Below are positions 33,702 through 43,658 of a DNA stretch of 64,000 nt, piece by piece. A model generated the notes under the pieces. The model worked only from the letters and a program-made list of their open reading frames with translations, searched no databases and was not told where the DNA came from. Location of the stretch: positions 62,001 to 126,000 of the forward strand of contig CAMAPN010000001.1 in assembly GCA_945860275.1 (NCBI GenBank), in the 5' to 3' direction. Position 1 is the stretch's first letter. Each line of letters opens with the position of its first letter. A program made the translations under genes and the position numbers. This stretch comes from Bifidobacterium breve (GTDB taxonomy: Bacteria > Actinomycetota > Actinomycetes > Nanopelagicales > Nanopelagicaceae).

Positions 33702-34478
33702 GTGTCCGTACTCAAACTCTCCCAAGTGACCCTGCGCAGGGGGCAGAAGGAGATACTTCACTCAATTGATTGGCAAGTGGAGGCAGGCGAGCGCTGGGTG
33801 ATACTCGGCCCCAATGGCGCGGGCAAAACGACTTTGATTCAAATTGCTGCGACTTTGATGCACCCCACATCTGGAAGCGCTGAAATTTTAGATGAGCAAT
33901 TAGGCAAGGTTGATATTTTCGAACTTCGACCCCGGATTGGCCTTGCCAGTGCGGCCCTGTCCGATCGAATCCCACCGGAAGAACGAGCAGTGGATGTTGT
34001 CATGACCGCTGCCTACGCGGTTACCGGAAGATGGCGAGAGCTCTACGACCTTTGGGATGAATCTCGTGCTTTAGCCCTTCTTGATCAATTCGGTGTGGGG
34101 GATAGGCGTGATCAACTTTTCTACACCATGAGCGAAGGCGAACGTAAACGAGTTCAAATTGCGAGGGCGCTTATGCCCGATCCAGAATTATTGATTTTGG
34201 ATGAACCCGCAGCAGGTCTTGATCTTGGTGCGCGTGAAGATCTTGTTCGAAGGCTTTCAACTCTTGCTCTCGATCCTGCCTCGCCAACGAGTGTTTTAGT
34301 AACCCACCACGTTGAAGAAATTCCTTTTGGAACCACCCACGTATTGCTCATCAGAGAGGGCCATATCATCGCGGCTGGACCAATCATGAGTACGCTTTCT
34401 CCAGATTCACTTTCTGCCACTTTCAATATACCTATTTCATTAGCTTATGACGGGCAACGCTGGTTCGCTCGGGCATAG
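33702..34478 (+). CDS. ABC transporter ATP-binding protein (ModF-like)
   Basis: Walker A LGPNGAGKTTLIQ, signature MSEGERKRVQIARAL, LLILDEPAAGLD. Confidence 0.9.
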   Translation: MSVLKLSQVTLRRGQKEILHSIDWQVEAGERWVILGPNGAGKTTLIQIAATLMHPTSGSAEILDEQLGKVDIFELRPRIGLASAALSDRIPPEERAVDVVMTAAYAVTGRWRELYDLWDESRALALLDQFGVGDRRDQLFYTMSEGERKRVQIARALMPDPELLILDEPAAGLDLGAREDLVRRLSTLALDPASPTSVLVTHHVEEIPFGTTHVLLIREGHIIAAGPIMSTLSPDSLSATFNIPISLAYDGQRWFARA

Positions 34479-34489
34479 CAGGCGCAACC

Positions 34490-35152
34490 GTGACTTTACT
34501 TGGTGGATTTGATAGTAGCTGGAATGAAATCATTGATCCGCATCGTCAATGGATCACGGATCTTCTTGATAAGTTAGAAGATTCCTCCGACGTTGGGTAT
34601 TTACCTTCACGAGAATTGATCTTCAAAGCGCTTTCAGTTGCGCGCAACGATGTACGCGCAATTATTCTTGGTCAAGACCCGTATCATACGAAAGGTATGG
34701 CTGAAGGTTTGGCCTTTTCTGTTCCGCGCTCACTGCCGATGAACAAAATTCCAGCATCGCTAAAGAATATTTTCACCGAGTACCAGAAGGATCTTGGATT
34801 TACCGCCCCTACTACTGGTCATCTAGGGCAGTGGGTGGACAATGGCGTTCTGCTCCTTAACGGAATCCTCACCGTCGCACCAGGTTCGCCACTCTCGCAC
34901 AAAGGAAAAGGGTGGGAAAGAGTCACCGACTCAATCTTGGAATCTTTGATTGATAGAAAATTGCCGGTAATAGCTTGGGGAAAGCCCGCCGAGCAAAAGG
35001 CAGTTCGGATTGGATTTAAAGCTGTTCTTGCATCGCCACATCCATCGCCGCTCTCTGCTTACCGGGGATTCTTTGGCTCGCAGCCGTTTTCAAGAGTGAA
35101 TGAGATTCTCGCAATGAATGGACAAGCGCCCATTGATTGGAAATTGTCATAA
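34490..35152 (+). CDS. ung: Uracil-DNA glycosylase
   Basis: IILGQDPYHTKGMAEGLAFSVP, LLLNGILTVAPGSPLSHKGKGWE, HPSPLSAYRGFFG. Confidence 0.97.
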   Translation: MTLLGGFDSSWNEIIDPHRQWITDLLDKLEDSSDVGYLPSRELIFKALSVARNDVRAIILGQDPYHTKGMAEGLAFSVPRSLPMNKIPASLKNIFTEYQKDLGFTAPTTGHLGQWVDNGVLLLNGILTVAPGSPLSHKGKGWERVTDSILESLIDRKLPVIAWGKPAEQKAVRIGFKAVLASPHPSPLSAYRGFFGSQPFSRVNEILAMNGQAPIDWKLS

Positions 35153-35193
35153 AAAAACCTAGCGATCGGGTATTCACCAATCGCTAGGTTTTT
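35153..35193. terminator. Bidirectional rho-independent-like terminator between ung and the NCS2 permease gene
   Basis: AAAAACCTAGCGAT (35153-35166) / ATCGCTAGGTTTTT (35180-35193): 14-bp perfect inverted repeat, 13-nt loop, A/T tracts on both sides. Confidence 0.93.
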
Positions 35194-35215
35194 GTATATC
35201 TGTTTGTGAAGTTAT

Positions 35216-36691
35216 TTATCCAATCCACGATCTAATCGGGGAGCTAAGGAAGTAGATCATGAACAAGAAGGAGACGATCCACAGAAGTGGATGTACATCC
35301 TTGCCGCGACCTTGAACCGCACGAATGACGACGTGCGAGACGAAACCTGCTCCGATTCCGACTGAGATGTTATAAGAGAAAGGCATCAAGATGATCGTTA
35401 GGAAGGCTGGGATTCCAATTCCAAGATCTTGCCAATCGATGGATTTAACCTGCGACATCATCAAGAAGCCAACAATGATCAGCGCTGGTGTTGCTGCTTC
35501 GTAAGGAATCACCGCAACTAGTGGCGCAAGGAATGTTGTGAGGAGGAAACAGATACCAGTCACGATTGATGCCAAACCGGTACGTGCACCTTCTCCAACA
35601 CCTGATGCAGATTCGATATATGAAGTGTTCGATGAGATTCCTGCGGCTCCACCTGCAGCTGCTGCAATTGAATCTACGATCAGAATCTTATTTGCGTTTG
35701 CAACATTTCCATCTGAATCGTTGAGGCCAGCTTGACTACCAATTGCAGTCATTGTTCCCATCGTGTCGAAGAAATCTGCGAGCAAGAGTGTGAAGACCAA
35801 CAGAAGTGCGGCTAGGAATCCTGTTTTTGGATTCGTAAATGCACCGAAAATATCTTCAAAACCCAAACCCAATGTGTCGAATTTAGGAGTTGCCACGATG
35901 TTGTCGGGAATGCTCGGTGTATTCAAGCCCCATCCACGTGGATTGGACTCAGTTGGTGAAACAAAGCTGTTCCCAACTTTGAATGCATTCTCAAGAATGA
36001 TTGCAAGAACGGTCGAAACGACAATACCGATCAAGATTGCACCCTTAACCTTCCGGACCATCAAGATGATGGTGAGGAATAGGCCAAGTGCGAAGACAAC
36101 AATTGGCCAACCTACGAGTTGACCGCCATCACCTAGCTCTAGCGGTACGGCAGATGGCTTGGAGTTGGTGCTACCCCAAACAACGTTTGGAGTACGGCGT
36201 ACAAAGCCGCTATCGACCAATCCGATCAGTGCGATAAACAAACCAATACCAACGGAGATCGCCACTTTGAGCGGCGTTGGGATTGCTTTGAAAACCGCAA
36301 CGCGGAAGCCGGTAAGGACGAGGATAAGAATGACAATGCCCTCTATCAGCACAAGGCCCATGGCTTGCGCCCATGTTGAGTTCTTGGCGATGGAGACCGC
36401 CACAAAGGTATTCAATCCAAGACCGGTAGCCAGTGCTAATGGAAAATTGGCGACTGCGCCCATGAGGATTGTTAAAAGGCCTGCGATAAGGGCAGTGCCT
36501 GCTGCAACGATGATGATGGCGTTGGTTCGATCGCCGCCACCAATGAATGCTCCGGTTCCATCTGTGGTGGCGAGAATCAAAGGGTTTAGCGCCACGATGT
36601 ACGCCATCGTGAAGAATGTAACTAAACCTCCTCGGATTTCTTGACCAACAGAGGATTTACGTTCGGAGATCTTGAATAACGATTCGAGCAT
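35216..36691 (-). CDS. NCS2/AzgA-family nucleobase (adenine/guanine/hypoxanthine-type) permease
   Basis: SVGQEIRGGLVTFFTMAYIVALNPLIL, LLADFFDTMGTMTAIG, SSNTSYIESASGVGEGARTGLASI. Confidence 0.93.
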   Translation of the reverse strand: MLESLFKISERKSSVGQEIRGGLVTFFTMAYIVALNPLILATTDGTGAFIGGGDRTNAIIIVAAGTALIAGLLTILMGAVANFPLALATGLGLNTFVAVSIAKNSTWAQAMGLVLIEGIVILILVLTGFRVAVFKAIPTPLKVAISVGIGLFIALIGLVDSGFVRRTPNVVWGSTNSKPSAVPLELGDGGQLVGWPIVVFALGLFLTIILMVRKVKGAILIGIVVSTVLAIILENAFKVGNSFVSPTESNPRGWGLNTPSIPDNIVATPKFDTLGLGFEDIFGAFTNPKTGFLAALLLVFTLLLADFFDTMGTMTAIGSQAGLNDSDGNVANANKILIVDSIAAAAGGAAGISSNTSYIESASGVGEGARTGLASIVTGICFLLTTFLAPLVAVIPYEAATPALIIVGFLMMSQVKSIDWQDLGIGIPAFLTIILMPFSYNISVGIGAGFVSHVVIRAVQGRGKDVHPLLWIVSFLFMIYFLSSPIRSWIG

Positions 36692-36769
36692 GTATCCCTC
36701 TCAACTATTTTGGTTTCGGGGGTGTTTACGACCCCGCCACGAAATGACGGCTCGTGATACCGAGGGAAG
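36692..36769 (-). promoter_or_regulatory. Candidate structured 5' leader of the NCS2 permease gene
   Basis: On the minus strand TCCCTC (36762-36767) can pair with the SD region GAGGGA (36695-36700), enclosing hairpins CACGA/TCGTG and GGGGT/ACCCC. Confidence 0.45.
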
Positions 36770-36805
36770 GGTTCAAACGTACCCCCAGACTCAGCGAATT
36801 TTCAG

Positions 36806-37462
36806 TTACTGAGCGGTATTTCGCGTTAGATGTCCTACGACGGTTAACCAGAGCGCCACGCTCCCGCCAATTCCAAGGGCAAAGACAAGCGTTCCCACTC
36901 CAACTCGCCCCCCTAGGAGCCAACCAAGGGCCAGAACGACCCCTTCTATGCCCGCTCGGACTCGGGCCACCGAAATATTGGTTGCGTAGTGGATTGCCGT
37001 CATTAATCCATCGCGTGGACCCGGCCCTAACCCGCAAGTGAGGTAGATAGCAGAACCTGCCCCCACCATGATCACTCCAAAGATCATGAGACAAGCACGT
37101 AAAAGAAGATTCTCGGGAGTATCAATCCACGCCACCGTCAAATCGATGGCTAATGCGATAAGCAGGATATTGGCAATAGTGCCCGCACCCGGTTTCTGGC
37201 GGAATGGAATCCAGAGTAGAAGTACTGCTGACGAAACTGCAAAAGTTGCCCAACCAATCGAGATGCCGCTTTTAAATGAAAGTCCTTGTGCAAGAACGCT
37301 CCACGGCGCATTTCCCAAGTGGCTGACGATGAGTAATCCATCACCGATACCAAAGATTATTAAGCCAATGCTGAGAATGAGAAGTCGAGATGGAGCAAGG
37401 CTCCATTGCTCGCTCGCTCGCCATGGAGTGTTTGGGATGGTGTGAGAGAAGAACTTCCGCAT
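36806..37462 (-). CDS. YczE/YitT-like integral membrane protein
   Basis: Multi-TM protein; GLSFKSGISIGWATF, GLGPGPRDGLMTAI typical of YczE-like family. Confidence 0.78.
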   Translation of the reverse strand: MRKFFSHTIPNTPWRASEQWSLAPSRLLILSIGLIIFGIGDGLLIVSHLGNAPWSVLAQGLSFKSGISIGWATFAVSSAVLLLWIPFRQKPGAGTIANILLIALAIDLTVAWIDTPENLLLRACLMIFGVIMVGAGSAIYLTCGLGPGPRDGLMTAIHYATNISVARVRAGIEGVVLALGWLLGGRVGVGTLVFALGIGGSVALWLTVVGHLTRNTAQ

Positions 37463-37493
37463 TTATCAGAGCGTAGTCGCGTACTCTTTAATA
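37463..37493. promoter_or_regulatory. Divergent YczE-like/uppP leaderless-type promoters
   Basis: + strand TACTCT (37482-37487) 6 nt before uppP GTG; - strand TACGCT (37470-37475) 7 nt before YczE-like ATG 37462. Confidence 0.6.
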
Positions 37494-38369
37494 GTGAAAT
37501 CTCTCGAGCTCTCATATCTGCAATCCATCATCACAGGCGTTCTTCAAGGTTTTTCCGAACTCTTTCCGGTATCGAGCCTTGGTCATTCCGTGCTGTTTCC
37601 AGCATGGATAGGTGGGAGTTGGGAAGCTTTTCTCAACGCGCAAAGCTCAGGTGAATCGCCTTATCTCCTGTTGATTATTGCGCTCCACGTTGCGAGCTCA
37701 TTGGTTCTCATCTGGTTTTTCAGAGAGCGTTGGATTCTTTTGATACGAGCTTTTTTCGCCAGCGTGCCAAAAGTTATCTCTCGCCAAGAACTGCAGGTTC
37801 AAGAACGATTGATTTTAAAGATCCTACTAGCGACTATTCCGGTAGGAGTTCTTGGAATACTTTTCCAGGAACAAGTTGGAGAACTCTTTAGCGATCCATT
37901 CGCTGTTGGCGGCTTCTTATTTCTTAATGGATTGTTGTTAGCCGGAATTGAAATTTTCAAGAAGTATCGCATCAGGCACGAGCTTATGGATTCTGAAGAA
38001 ATCAGTAATTCACAAGCGCTACTGATTGGAGTCGCTCAATCTGCCGCGCTCTTTCCTGGCATCAGTCGTTTTGGTGTCACTATGTCTGCAGGTCTTGCAA
38101 GAGGTCTCTCGCATGCCGCCGCTTCTGATTTTGCCTTTTTGATTGCTGCTCCCGTTATCTTTGGGGCGGGCATTCTCAAGTTGCCGAAACTCTTTGATCC
38201 AGAAATTGCGCACATTCTTGGGCCTGTGATTGTAGGGTCGATTATCTCAGCCATCTGTACATACATTTCGATTGCTTTTCTTGTTAAATGGTTCAAAACG
38301 CACACGCTATATCCATTTGCGATTTACTGTCTTGTTGTTGGCGCGCTGTCGTTCTGGAAATTCTCATGA
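37494..38369 (+). CDS. uppP: Undecaprenyl-diphosphatase (BacA/UppP)
   Basis: ITGVLQGFSELFPVSSLGHSVL, FPGISRFGVTMSAGLARGLSHAAASDFAFLIAAPVI. Confidence 0.96.
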   Translation: MKSLELSYLQSIITGVLQGFSELFPVSSLGHSVLFPAWIGGSWEAFLNAQSSGESPYLLLIIALHVASSLVLIWFFRERWILLIRAFFASVPKVISRQELQVQERLILKILLATIPVGVLGILFQEQVGELFSDPFAVGGFLFLNGLLLAGIEIFKKYRIRHELMDSEEISNSQALLIGVAQSAALFPGISRFGVTMSAGLARGLSHAAASDFAFLIAAPVIFGAGILKLPKLFDPEIAHILGPVIVGSIISAICTYISIAFLVKWFKTHTLYPFAIYCLVVGALSFWKFS

Positions 38370-39091
38370 TAGGCACCCTTATCAATGTCATCACGATTGT
38401 CGTGGGCAGCGCGATAGGAGTTGCGGTAGGGGCCAAGATTCCAACTCGAACTCGAACATTAATTACTGATGCTCTTGGGTTAATAACCTTTATCAGCGGT
38501 GCAAGCGCATGTGCTGCGCTATGGAATAGTAGCTATGTTCAAGCCGTCGGCGGCGGTAAACCTATTTTGATTACTTTGGGTGGACTATTGCTAGGGGGAG
38601 TGCTCGGCTCACTGCTAAGACTTGAAGATAGACTTGAGCGAGCCGGTAATAAGCTTCGAGAGAAATTCGCTCGCGAAGAGGATTCGAATTTCATCACTGG
38701 TTTTGTCTCTGCATCGTTGATCTTTGTAATAGGTCCCATGGCAATCTTGGGAAGTATCAGTGATGGGCTGGGCAATGGCAATGAACTGCTCATTCTAAAA
38801 AGCATTATGGATGGTTTCGCGGCAATCGCATTTGCAGCCGCGCTTGGCTGGGGCGTTGCCGCCTCAGCGATAAGCGTGCTGATTTATCAAGGCGCCTGGT
38901 CGGCAATTGGTGCGCTGATGGGCAAGATTCTTGCCGACTATCAGATTGATGCAATAACCGGAGTTGGCGGTTTGTTATTGATTGGAATTGGATTGCGCCT
39001 TCTGAACATCAAAAGCATCGCTATCGGGGATATGCTTCCGGCGATTTTGATGACCCCCGTCTTGGCCACGGTTGTAGCTTCGTTGAGTTAG
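38366..39091 (+). CDS. DUF554 family membrane protein
   Basis: MIGTLINVITIVVGSAIGVAVGAKI...GPMAILGSISDGLGNGNELLILKSIMDGFAAIAFA; ATGA overlap with uppP. Confidence 0.9.
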   Translation: MIGTLINVITIVVGSAIGVAVGAKIPTRTRTLITDALGLITFISGASACAALWNSSYVQAVGGGKPILITLGGLLLGGVLGSLLRLEDRLERAGNKLREKFAREEDSNFITGFVSASLIFVIGPMAILGSISDGLGNGNELLILKSIMDGFAAIAFAAALGWGVAASAISVLIYQGAWSAIGALMGKILADYQIDAITGVGGLLLIGIGLRLLNIKSIAIGDMLPAILMTPVLATVVASLS

Positions 39092-40131
39092 AATTTTGAC
39101 GCGTCGATCACAAACCGGTATTTCACATCACTGGCGACTGTTCGCTCCCACGCTTTGTTGATGTAGTCAGGATCGATAACTTCAACATCGCTTACGATCT
39201 GTTTCTCGCCACAGAAATCAAGCATCTCTTGAAGTTCTGGGATACCACCAATCATCGAGCCCGCTAATCTGCGGCGTTTTCCTAACAGAACACCTGCTGG
39301 CACTTGGTAGGGCTTGCCTGGAAGTCCAATAAGCACGAGGGTTCCATCTAAACGCAGTAACGAGAGGTAGCTCTCAAGATTGAGATCAACCGAAACGGTA
39401 TTGAGAATTAAGTCAAAGGAGTTTGAATTTTTCTTGAAATACTCTTCTGATGGATTTGCAATGAAATCATCCGCACCCATTGCTTGGGCATCTGCCTTCT
39501 TCTTCTCAGAGTGCGAGAAAACTGTTATGTGAGCCCCCATCGCATGAGCAAATTTCAACCCCATATGACCTAACCCGCCAAGACCAATAATTCCAACGCG
39601 CTTGCCAGGGCCTGCATGCCAATGTCGCAACGGGGAGTACAACGTGACTCCAGCGCACATCAAAGGCGCTACTCCTGCAATATCAAGGCTCTCTGGTACG
39701 CGAACAACGTAATTCTCGTCGACAACGATGAGATTGGAGTAACCACCATAAGCGACGCTCTTTCCATCACGCTCCATGGTGTTGTAGGTACCTGTCATAC
39801 CTTCGAAGCAATATTGCTGAAGTCCTGCAACACAGTTTTCACATTTGCGACATGAATCGATGAAAACGCCAACGCCCACTAATTGCCCTTGGGAGAATCC
39901 CGTGACGGAACTTCCCACACTTTTCACCCGTCCAACAATTTCGTGGCCGGGAACCATTGGAAAGAGCGCTTGACCCCATTCTTCTCGACCCTGGTGGATA
40001 TCAGAATGGCAGATTCCCGCATGGCTAATGGTGATTTCAACGTCTCCTGGGCGAAGAGCTCTACGTTCAAAGCTAAACGGAACTAATTCTGCTTTGGGAT
40101 TTAATACTGCATAACCTTGGGCATTAGCCAT
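39088..40131 (-). CDS. Zinc-dependent NAD(P)-dependent alcohol dehydrogenase (MDR family)
   Basis: HAGICHSDIHQGREEWG, GHEIVGRVKSVG, C-rich structural Zn loop CRKCENC, IIGLGGLGHMGLKFAHAMGA; internal ATG with GGAG SD preferred. Confidence 0.92.
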   Translation of the reverse strand: MANAQGYAVLNPKAELVPFSFERRALRPGDVEITISHAGICHSDIHQGREEWGQALFPMVPGHEIVGRVKSVGSSVTGFSQGQLVGVGVFIDSCRKCENCVAGLQQYCFEGMTGTYNTMERDGKSVAYGGYSNLIVVDENYVVRVPESLDIAGVAPLMCAGVTLYSPLRHWHAGPGKRVGIIGLGGLGHMGLKFAHAMGAHITVFSHSEKKKADAQAMGADDFIANPSEEYFKKNSNSFDLILNTVSVDLNLESYLSLLRLDGTLVLIGLPGKPYQVPAGVLLGKRRRLAGSMIGGIPELQEMLDFCGEKQIVSDVEVIDPDYINKAWERTVASDVKYRFVIDASKF

Positions 40132-40238
40132 TGCGCGCTCCATTTTGTTGGTTTCTCAGATGCATTCTTGTCGGAATCTGGTCGGAACCTGACTGGGAGT
40201 GGAGTTTATCGAGAAATTTTCATGAGAACATCTTCTCT

Positions 40239-41837
40239 GTGATTTCAACATCAAGCGTGGAGCTTCGGGCGGGCGCTCGGTTATTGCTTGCCGACGTCTC
40301 GGTGCGAATCAATCACGGTGATCGCATTGGCTTGGTAGGTCGAAATGGCGCCGGTAAATCAACGTTCGCAAAGGTATTGGCAGGGGATACCTTGCCAGCT
40401 GGCGGCCAGGTTTTACGTACCGGCGCTATTGGTTACTTGCCTCAAGATCCTCGAACTGGCGATGAAGAAAGCAGTGTCATCAACCGAATCCTCTCTGTCC
40501 GTGGATTGGATTCCATCGCTGAACGAATGCGTGGCTTGGAAGAGAAGATGAGTTCCACTAGCGGCGATGAACTCGAAAAAGTTTTAGAACGTTATTCACG
40601 AGCCGAGGAAGAATTCCAAACTGCAGGAGGGTACAGCGCAACTTCTGATGCTGAAGCAATTGCTACGAATCTTGGATTGCCAGAGAAAATATTTGCCCAG
40701 CGCCTCAATGAGTTATCAGGAGGACAACGGCGCCGAGTTGAACTCGCACGGATCCTTTTCAGTAATGCAGAGACGCTTCTTTTGGACGAGCCAACAAACC
40801 ATCTAGATGCCGACTCGATTATCTGGCTACGCGACTTTTTAGGAAAGTATTCTGGTGGGTTGGTGATTATCAGTCACGATGTCAAACTGATAGAAACCGT
40901 TGTGAATCGTATCTTCTACTTGGATGCAAATCGGAATGTGATAGATGTGTACAACATGGGGTGGCGAAACTATCTCCTCGCTAGAGAACAAGACGAGCAT
41001 CGACGGAAGAAAGAACGAGCTATCGCTGAAAAACGCGCCGAAATTCTCCAAAAGCAGGGCGAGAAGATGCGTGCAAAAGCAAGTAAGGCTAAAGCTGCAC
41101 AAAGTATGTTCAAGCGCGCTGAAAAAATAATGTCGGTTACCGAAGGGGAGCGCGCAAAGGATAAAGTTGCAAAACTTCGATTTCCTTCACCAGCCCCGTG
41201 CGGCAAAACTCCACTGACTGCAGCAGAACTGAGTAAGTCATACGGATCAACCGAAGTTTTCACGGATGTTGATCTAGCCATTGATAAGGGATCTCGAGTC
41301 GTTATTCTGGGGCTTAACGGCGCCGGCAAAACAACGTTGCTTCGAATGTTGGCCGGCGAATTGGATCCCGACACAGGCGCTGTAGCGCCGGGCCATGGTT
41401 TACGTCTTGGCTATTACGCGCAAGAACACGAATCGCTCAATTACGAAGAGACGGTTCTTGCAAACATGCTGAAAGCGCGAGTTGATATAAGTGAAGGGGA
41501 AGCTCGAAACGTTTTGGGTACATTCTTATTCAGCGGTGATGATGTTTTTAAACCTGTAAAAGTGCTCAGTGGTGGTGAACGCACGAGATTGGCATTAGCT
41601 CAACTAGTAGTTAGTGCGGCGAATGTCCTGCTCCTAGATGAGCCGACGAACAACCTTGATCCCGCTTCCCGCGAAGAAATTCTCGGCGCCCTTCGGGAGT
41701 ACCAGGGCGCAATCGTTCTTGTTACCCATGATGAGGGAGCGGTGAGCGCGTTATCTCCAGAACGAGTTTTGCTTCTTCCTGATGGAGATGAAGATCTCTG
41801 GCGTGATGATTACTATGAACTCATCACGTTGGAGTAA
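40239..41837 (+). CDS. ABC-F family ATP-binding cassette protein
   Basis: Two ABC domains (GRNGAGKSTFAK, GLNGAGKTTLLR), LSGGQRRRVELAR, LSGGERTRLALAQ, no TM; start uncertain. Confidence 0.93.
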   Translation: MISTSSVELRAGARLLLADVSVRINHGDRIGLVGRNGAGKSTFAKVLAGDTLPAGGQVLRTGAIGYLPQDPRTGDEESSVINRILSVRGLDSIAERMRGLEEKMSSTSGDELEKVLERYSRAEEEFQTAGGYSATSDAEAIATNLGLPEKIFAQRLNELSGGQRRRVELARILFSNAETLLLDEPTNHLDADSIIWLRDFLGKYSGGLVIISHDVKLIETVVNRIFYLDANRNVIDVYNMGWRNYLLAREQDEHRRKKERAIAEKRAEILQKQGEKMRAKASKAKAAQSMFKRAEKIMSVTEGERAKDKVAKLRFPSPAPCGKTPLTAAELSKSYGSTEVFTDVDLAIDKGSRVVILGLNGAGKTTLLRMLAGELDPDTGAVAPGHGLRLGYYAQEHESLNYEETVLANMLKARVDISEGEARNVLGTFLFSGDDVFKPVKVLSGGERTRLALAQLVVSAANVLLLDEPTNNLDPASREEILGALREYQGAIVLVTHDEGAVSALSPERVLLLPDGDEDLWRDDYYELITLE

Positions 41838-41850
41838 CGAACAATTGTCC

Positions 41851-42396
41851 TTAAAGTAAAAATAGGGTTTTTAATTCATGGTTTGGAAATTTGCTCAAAA
41901 CCTTTTTTCGTCCCTCCAGAACGGCGATTTCAGCAACAACCGCACTTCCAAGACATGTTGCCTTCGTCATCGCTAGTAATTCAATAGCAGCACAGAGCGT
42001 GCCACCAGTAGCGAGGACATCATCAACTATCAGGACTCTATCTGCTTCCGATAATGCGTCCTTATGAATCTCAATTGCATCCGTTCCATATTCGAGCGCA
42101 TAGGAGACGGAAAACTTCTCTCGCGGAAGCTTCTTAGGTTTGCGCAAGAGAATGCAACCACGCCCCAATCGCGCTGCTATGGCGGAAGCAAAAATGAAAC
42201 CGCGCGCCTCTAATCCGGCAAAGTGCGTTGCATCTGGAGATAGCGCACCCAACGCATCAACGACAGCTCGAAGTGCCGGCCCATCTGCGATCATCGGTGT
42301 TAGATCTCGAAATAGCACGCCTGGGGATGGGTAATCAGGTACATCGCGAATCAGTAATCGTGCGCGATCGAGCTCAGAGGTGTTTTCCTGCGGCAT
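41851..42396 (-). CDS. apt: Adenine phosphoribosyltransferase
   Basis: VPDYPSPGVLFRDLTPMIADG, GLEARGFIFA, VLIVDDVLATGGTL. Confidence 0.96.
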   Translation of the reverse strand: MPQENTSELDRARLLIRDVPDYPSPGVLFRDLTPMIADGPALRAVVDALGALSPDATHFAGLEARGFIFASAIAARLGRGCILLRKPKKLPREKFSVSYALEYGTDAIEIHKDALSEADRVLIVDDVLATGGTLCAAIELLAMTKATCLGSAVVAEIAVLEGRKKVLSKFPNHELKTLFLL

Positions 42397-42401
42397 AGCG
42401 A

Positions 42402-42671
42402 TTATCCCTTCTTTTCACTTTTCACTCGACGCCAGATTATTCGCCATGTCGCAAGCGAAAAGAGAACTCCCCATAATCCGAACGCTCGGGCGACGGATCC
42501 TATGTTGCTTAATAACAACATCAAGCCCAAGGAAGCGCTGATTACCGTTAAGGGGAGAGCGGCAATCATCACCCAGCGCTTATCAAGAAATCGCACAATC
42601 GCAAAAACTATTGGCGCAATCAGAAGTGGGAATGCAATGATGATGGAAACGGTGCGCGCTAGATCCTCCAT
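42402..42671 (-). CDS. Small membrane protein, unknown function
   Basis: 89 aa with TM segments, between apt and the quinone oxidoreductase gene. Confidence 0.6.
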   Translation of the reverse strand: MEDLARTVSIIIAFPLLIAPIVFAIVRFLDKRWVMIAALPLTVISASLGLMLLLSNIGSVARAFGLWGVLFSLATWRIIWRRVKSEKKG

Positions 42672-43612
42672 GGATCCAATCCAATCTTTCCGGAGTAACG
42701 GCGAGATTCGAGAAGCTCGTGCGCTCTCTGAGCTTCACTTAACGGGAAAACTTTGGTTGCGGGATAACGCAATTTCCCACCTTCGGCCAGGGAGAGCAAA
42801 TCAGAAAGTCGATCCAATCGTTCGATTTCTGTCGAGGTATAGGTTGCAAGCGTCGGTCTTCTAATCGCCAATGACTTGGCATTCAATCGCATGAGGTCGA
42901 AGGGGGGTACTGGACCACTTGCGCCTCCGTAAAGTAAATACATCCCAGAAGGCGCTAGAGAGTCCAAACAGTTGTCAAAGTAATCTTTTCCAATGGAATC
43001 GAAAACGATATTGACTCCCGCACCATTAGTTGCGGTGGAAACTAAAGTACTCATTTGGTCGTAGATCCCAACCACATCAGCACCATGCTCTTTAGCAATT
43101 TGCGCACGCTCTGCGGTAGATGAAAGCGCGATCACGTTAGCGCCACGATTCTTTAATAATTGCGTGAGTAATAGGCCAACCCCGCCAGCGGCCGCAGTAA
43201 CCAATACCCATTCCCCAGCATTAACGTGGTATGCCGAATGAACCAAATAGTGCGCGGTCATTCCCTGACAGAGCAGCGGAAGGATTTGCTCATTCGTAAG
43301 TGTGGTGTGCGGAAGTGGCGTTAGTTGGGTTTCGGAAACGTTCACCTCTTGTGCATAGGAGCCAAGAGCGCTTAACCAGAAAACTTTCTGTCCTTGTGCA
43401 AGTTCACCGATACCTTCAATTCCTATCCCGGTGCCGATCGAAGGGGGCATTGCCAGTGCGTACTGGCCCCGACGGTGATAAACGTCAATGAAATTTACGC
43501 CAGCGAGTGAAACCTTCACACGGATTTGTCCTTGCGCCGGAGAAGGGAGCGCCATATCGCTCACGGTCAGCGCATCAGCAGATCCTGGGGCAAAAACCCG
43601 AATAGCTTTCAT
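42659..43612 (-). CDS. Quinone oxidoreductase / zinc-binding dehydrogenase-like (MDR family)
   Basis: VKVSLAGVNFIDVYHRRGQYALAMP, VLVTAAAGGVGLLLTQLLKNRGANVIALSST, VFDSIGKDYF. Confidence 0.93.
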   Translation of the reverse strand: MKAIRVFAPGSADALTVSDMALPSPAQGQIRVKVSLAGVNFIDVYHRRGQYALAMPPSIGTGIGIEGIGELAQGQKVFWLSALGSYAQEVNVSETQLTPLPHTTLTNEQILPLLCQGMTAHYLVHSAYHVNAGEWVLVTAAAGGVGLLLTQLLKNRGANVIALSSTAERAQIAKEHGADVVGIYDQMSTLVSTATNGAGVNIVFDSIGKDYFDNCLDSLAPSGMYLLYGGASGPVPPFDLMRLNAKSLAIRRPTLATYTSTEIERLDRLSDLLSLAEGGKLRYPATKVFPLSEAQRAHELLESRRYSGKIGLDPWRI

Positions 43613-43658
43613 ATCCCAAATCTACTCATCAGCTCTCGTAGATTGGCCAGTTGCCGTG

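Noticed and set aside
35538-36644. Series of + strand ORFs (65, 119, 161 aa) opposite the permease
   Set aside because: Lys/Pro/Thr-rich reverse complement of TM segments; shadow ORFs
36692-36781. Canonical guanine/adenine riboswitch
   Set aside because: Lacks the conserved UAUA/UCUACC junction elements; kept only as an unclassified structured leader
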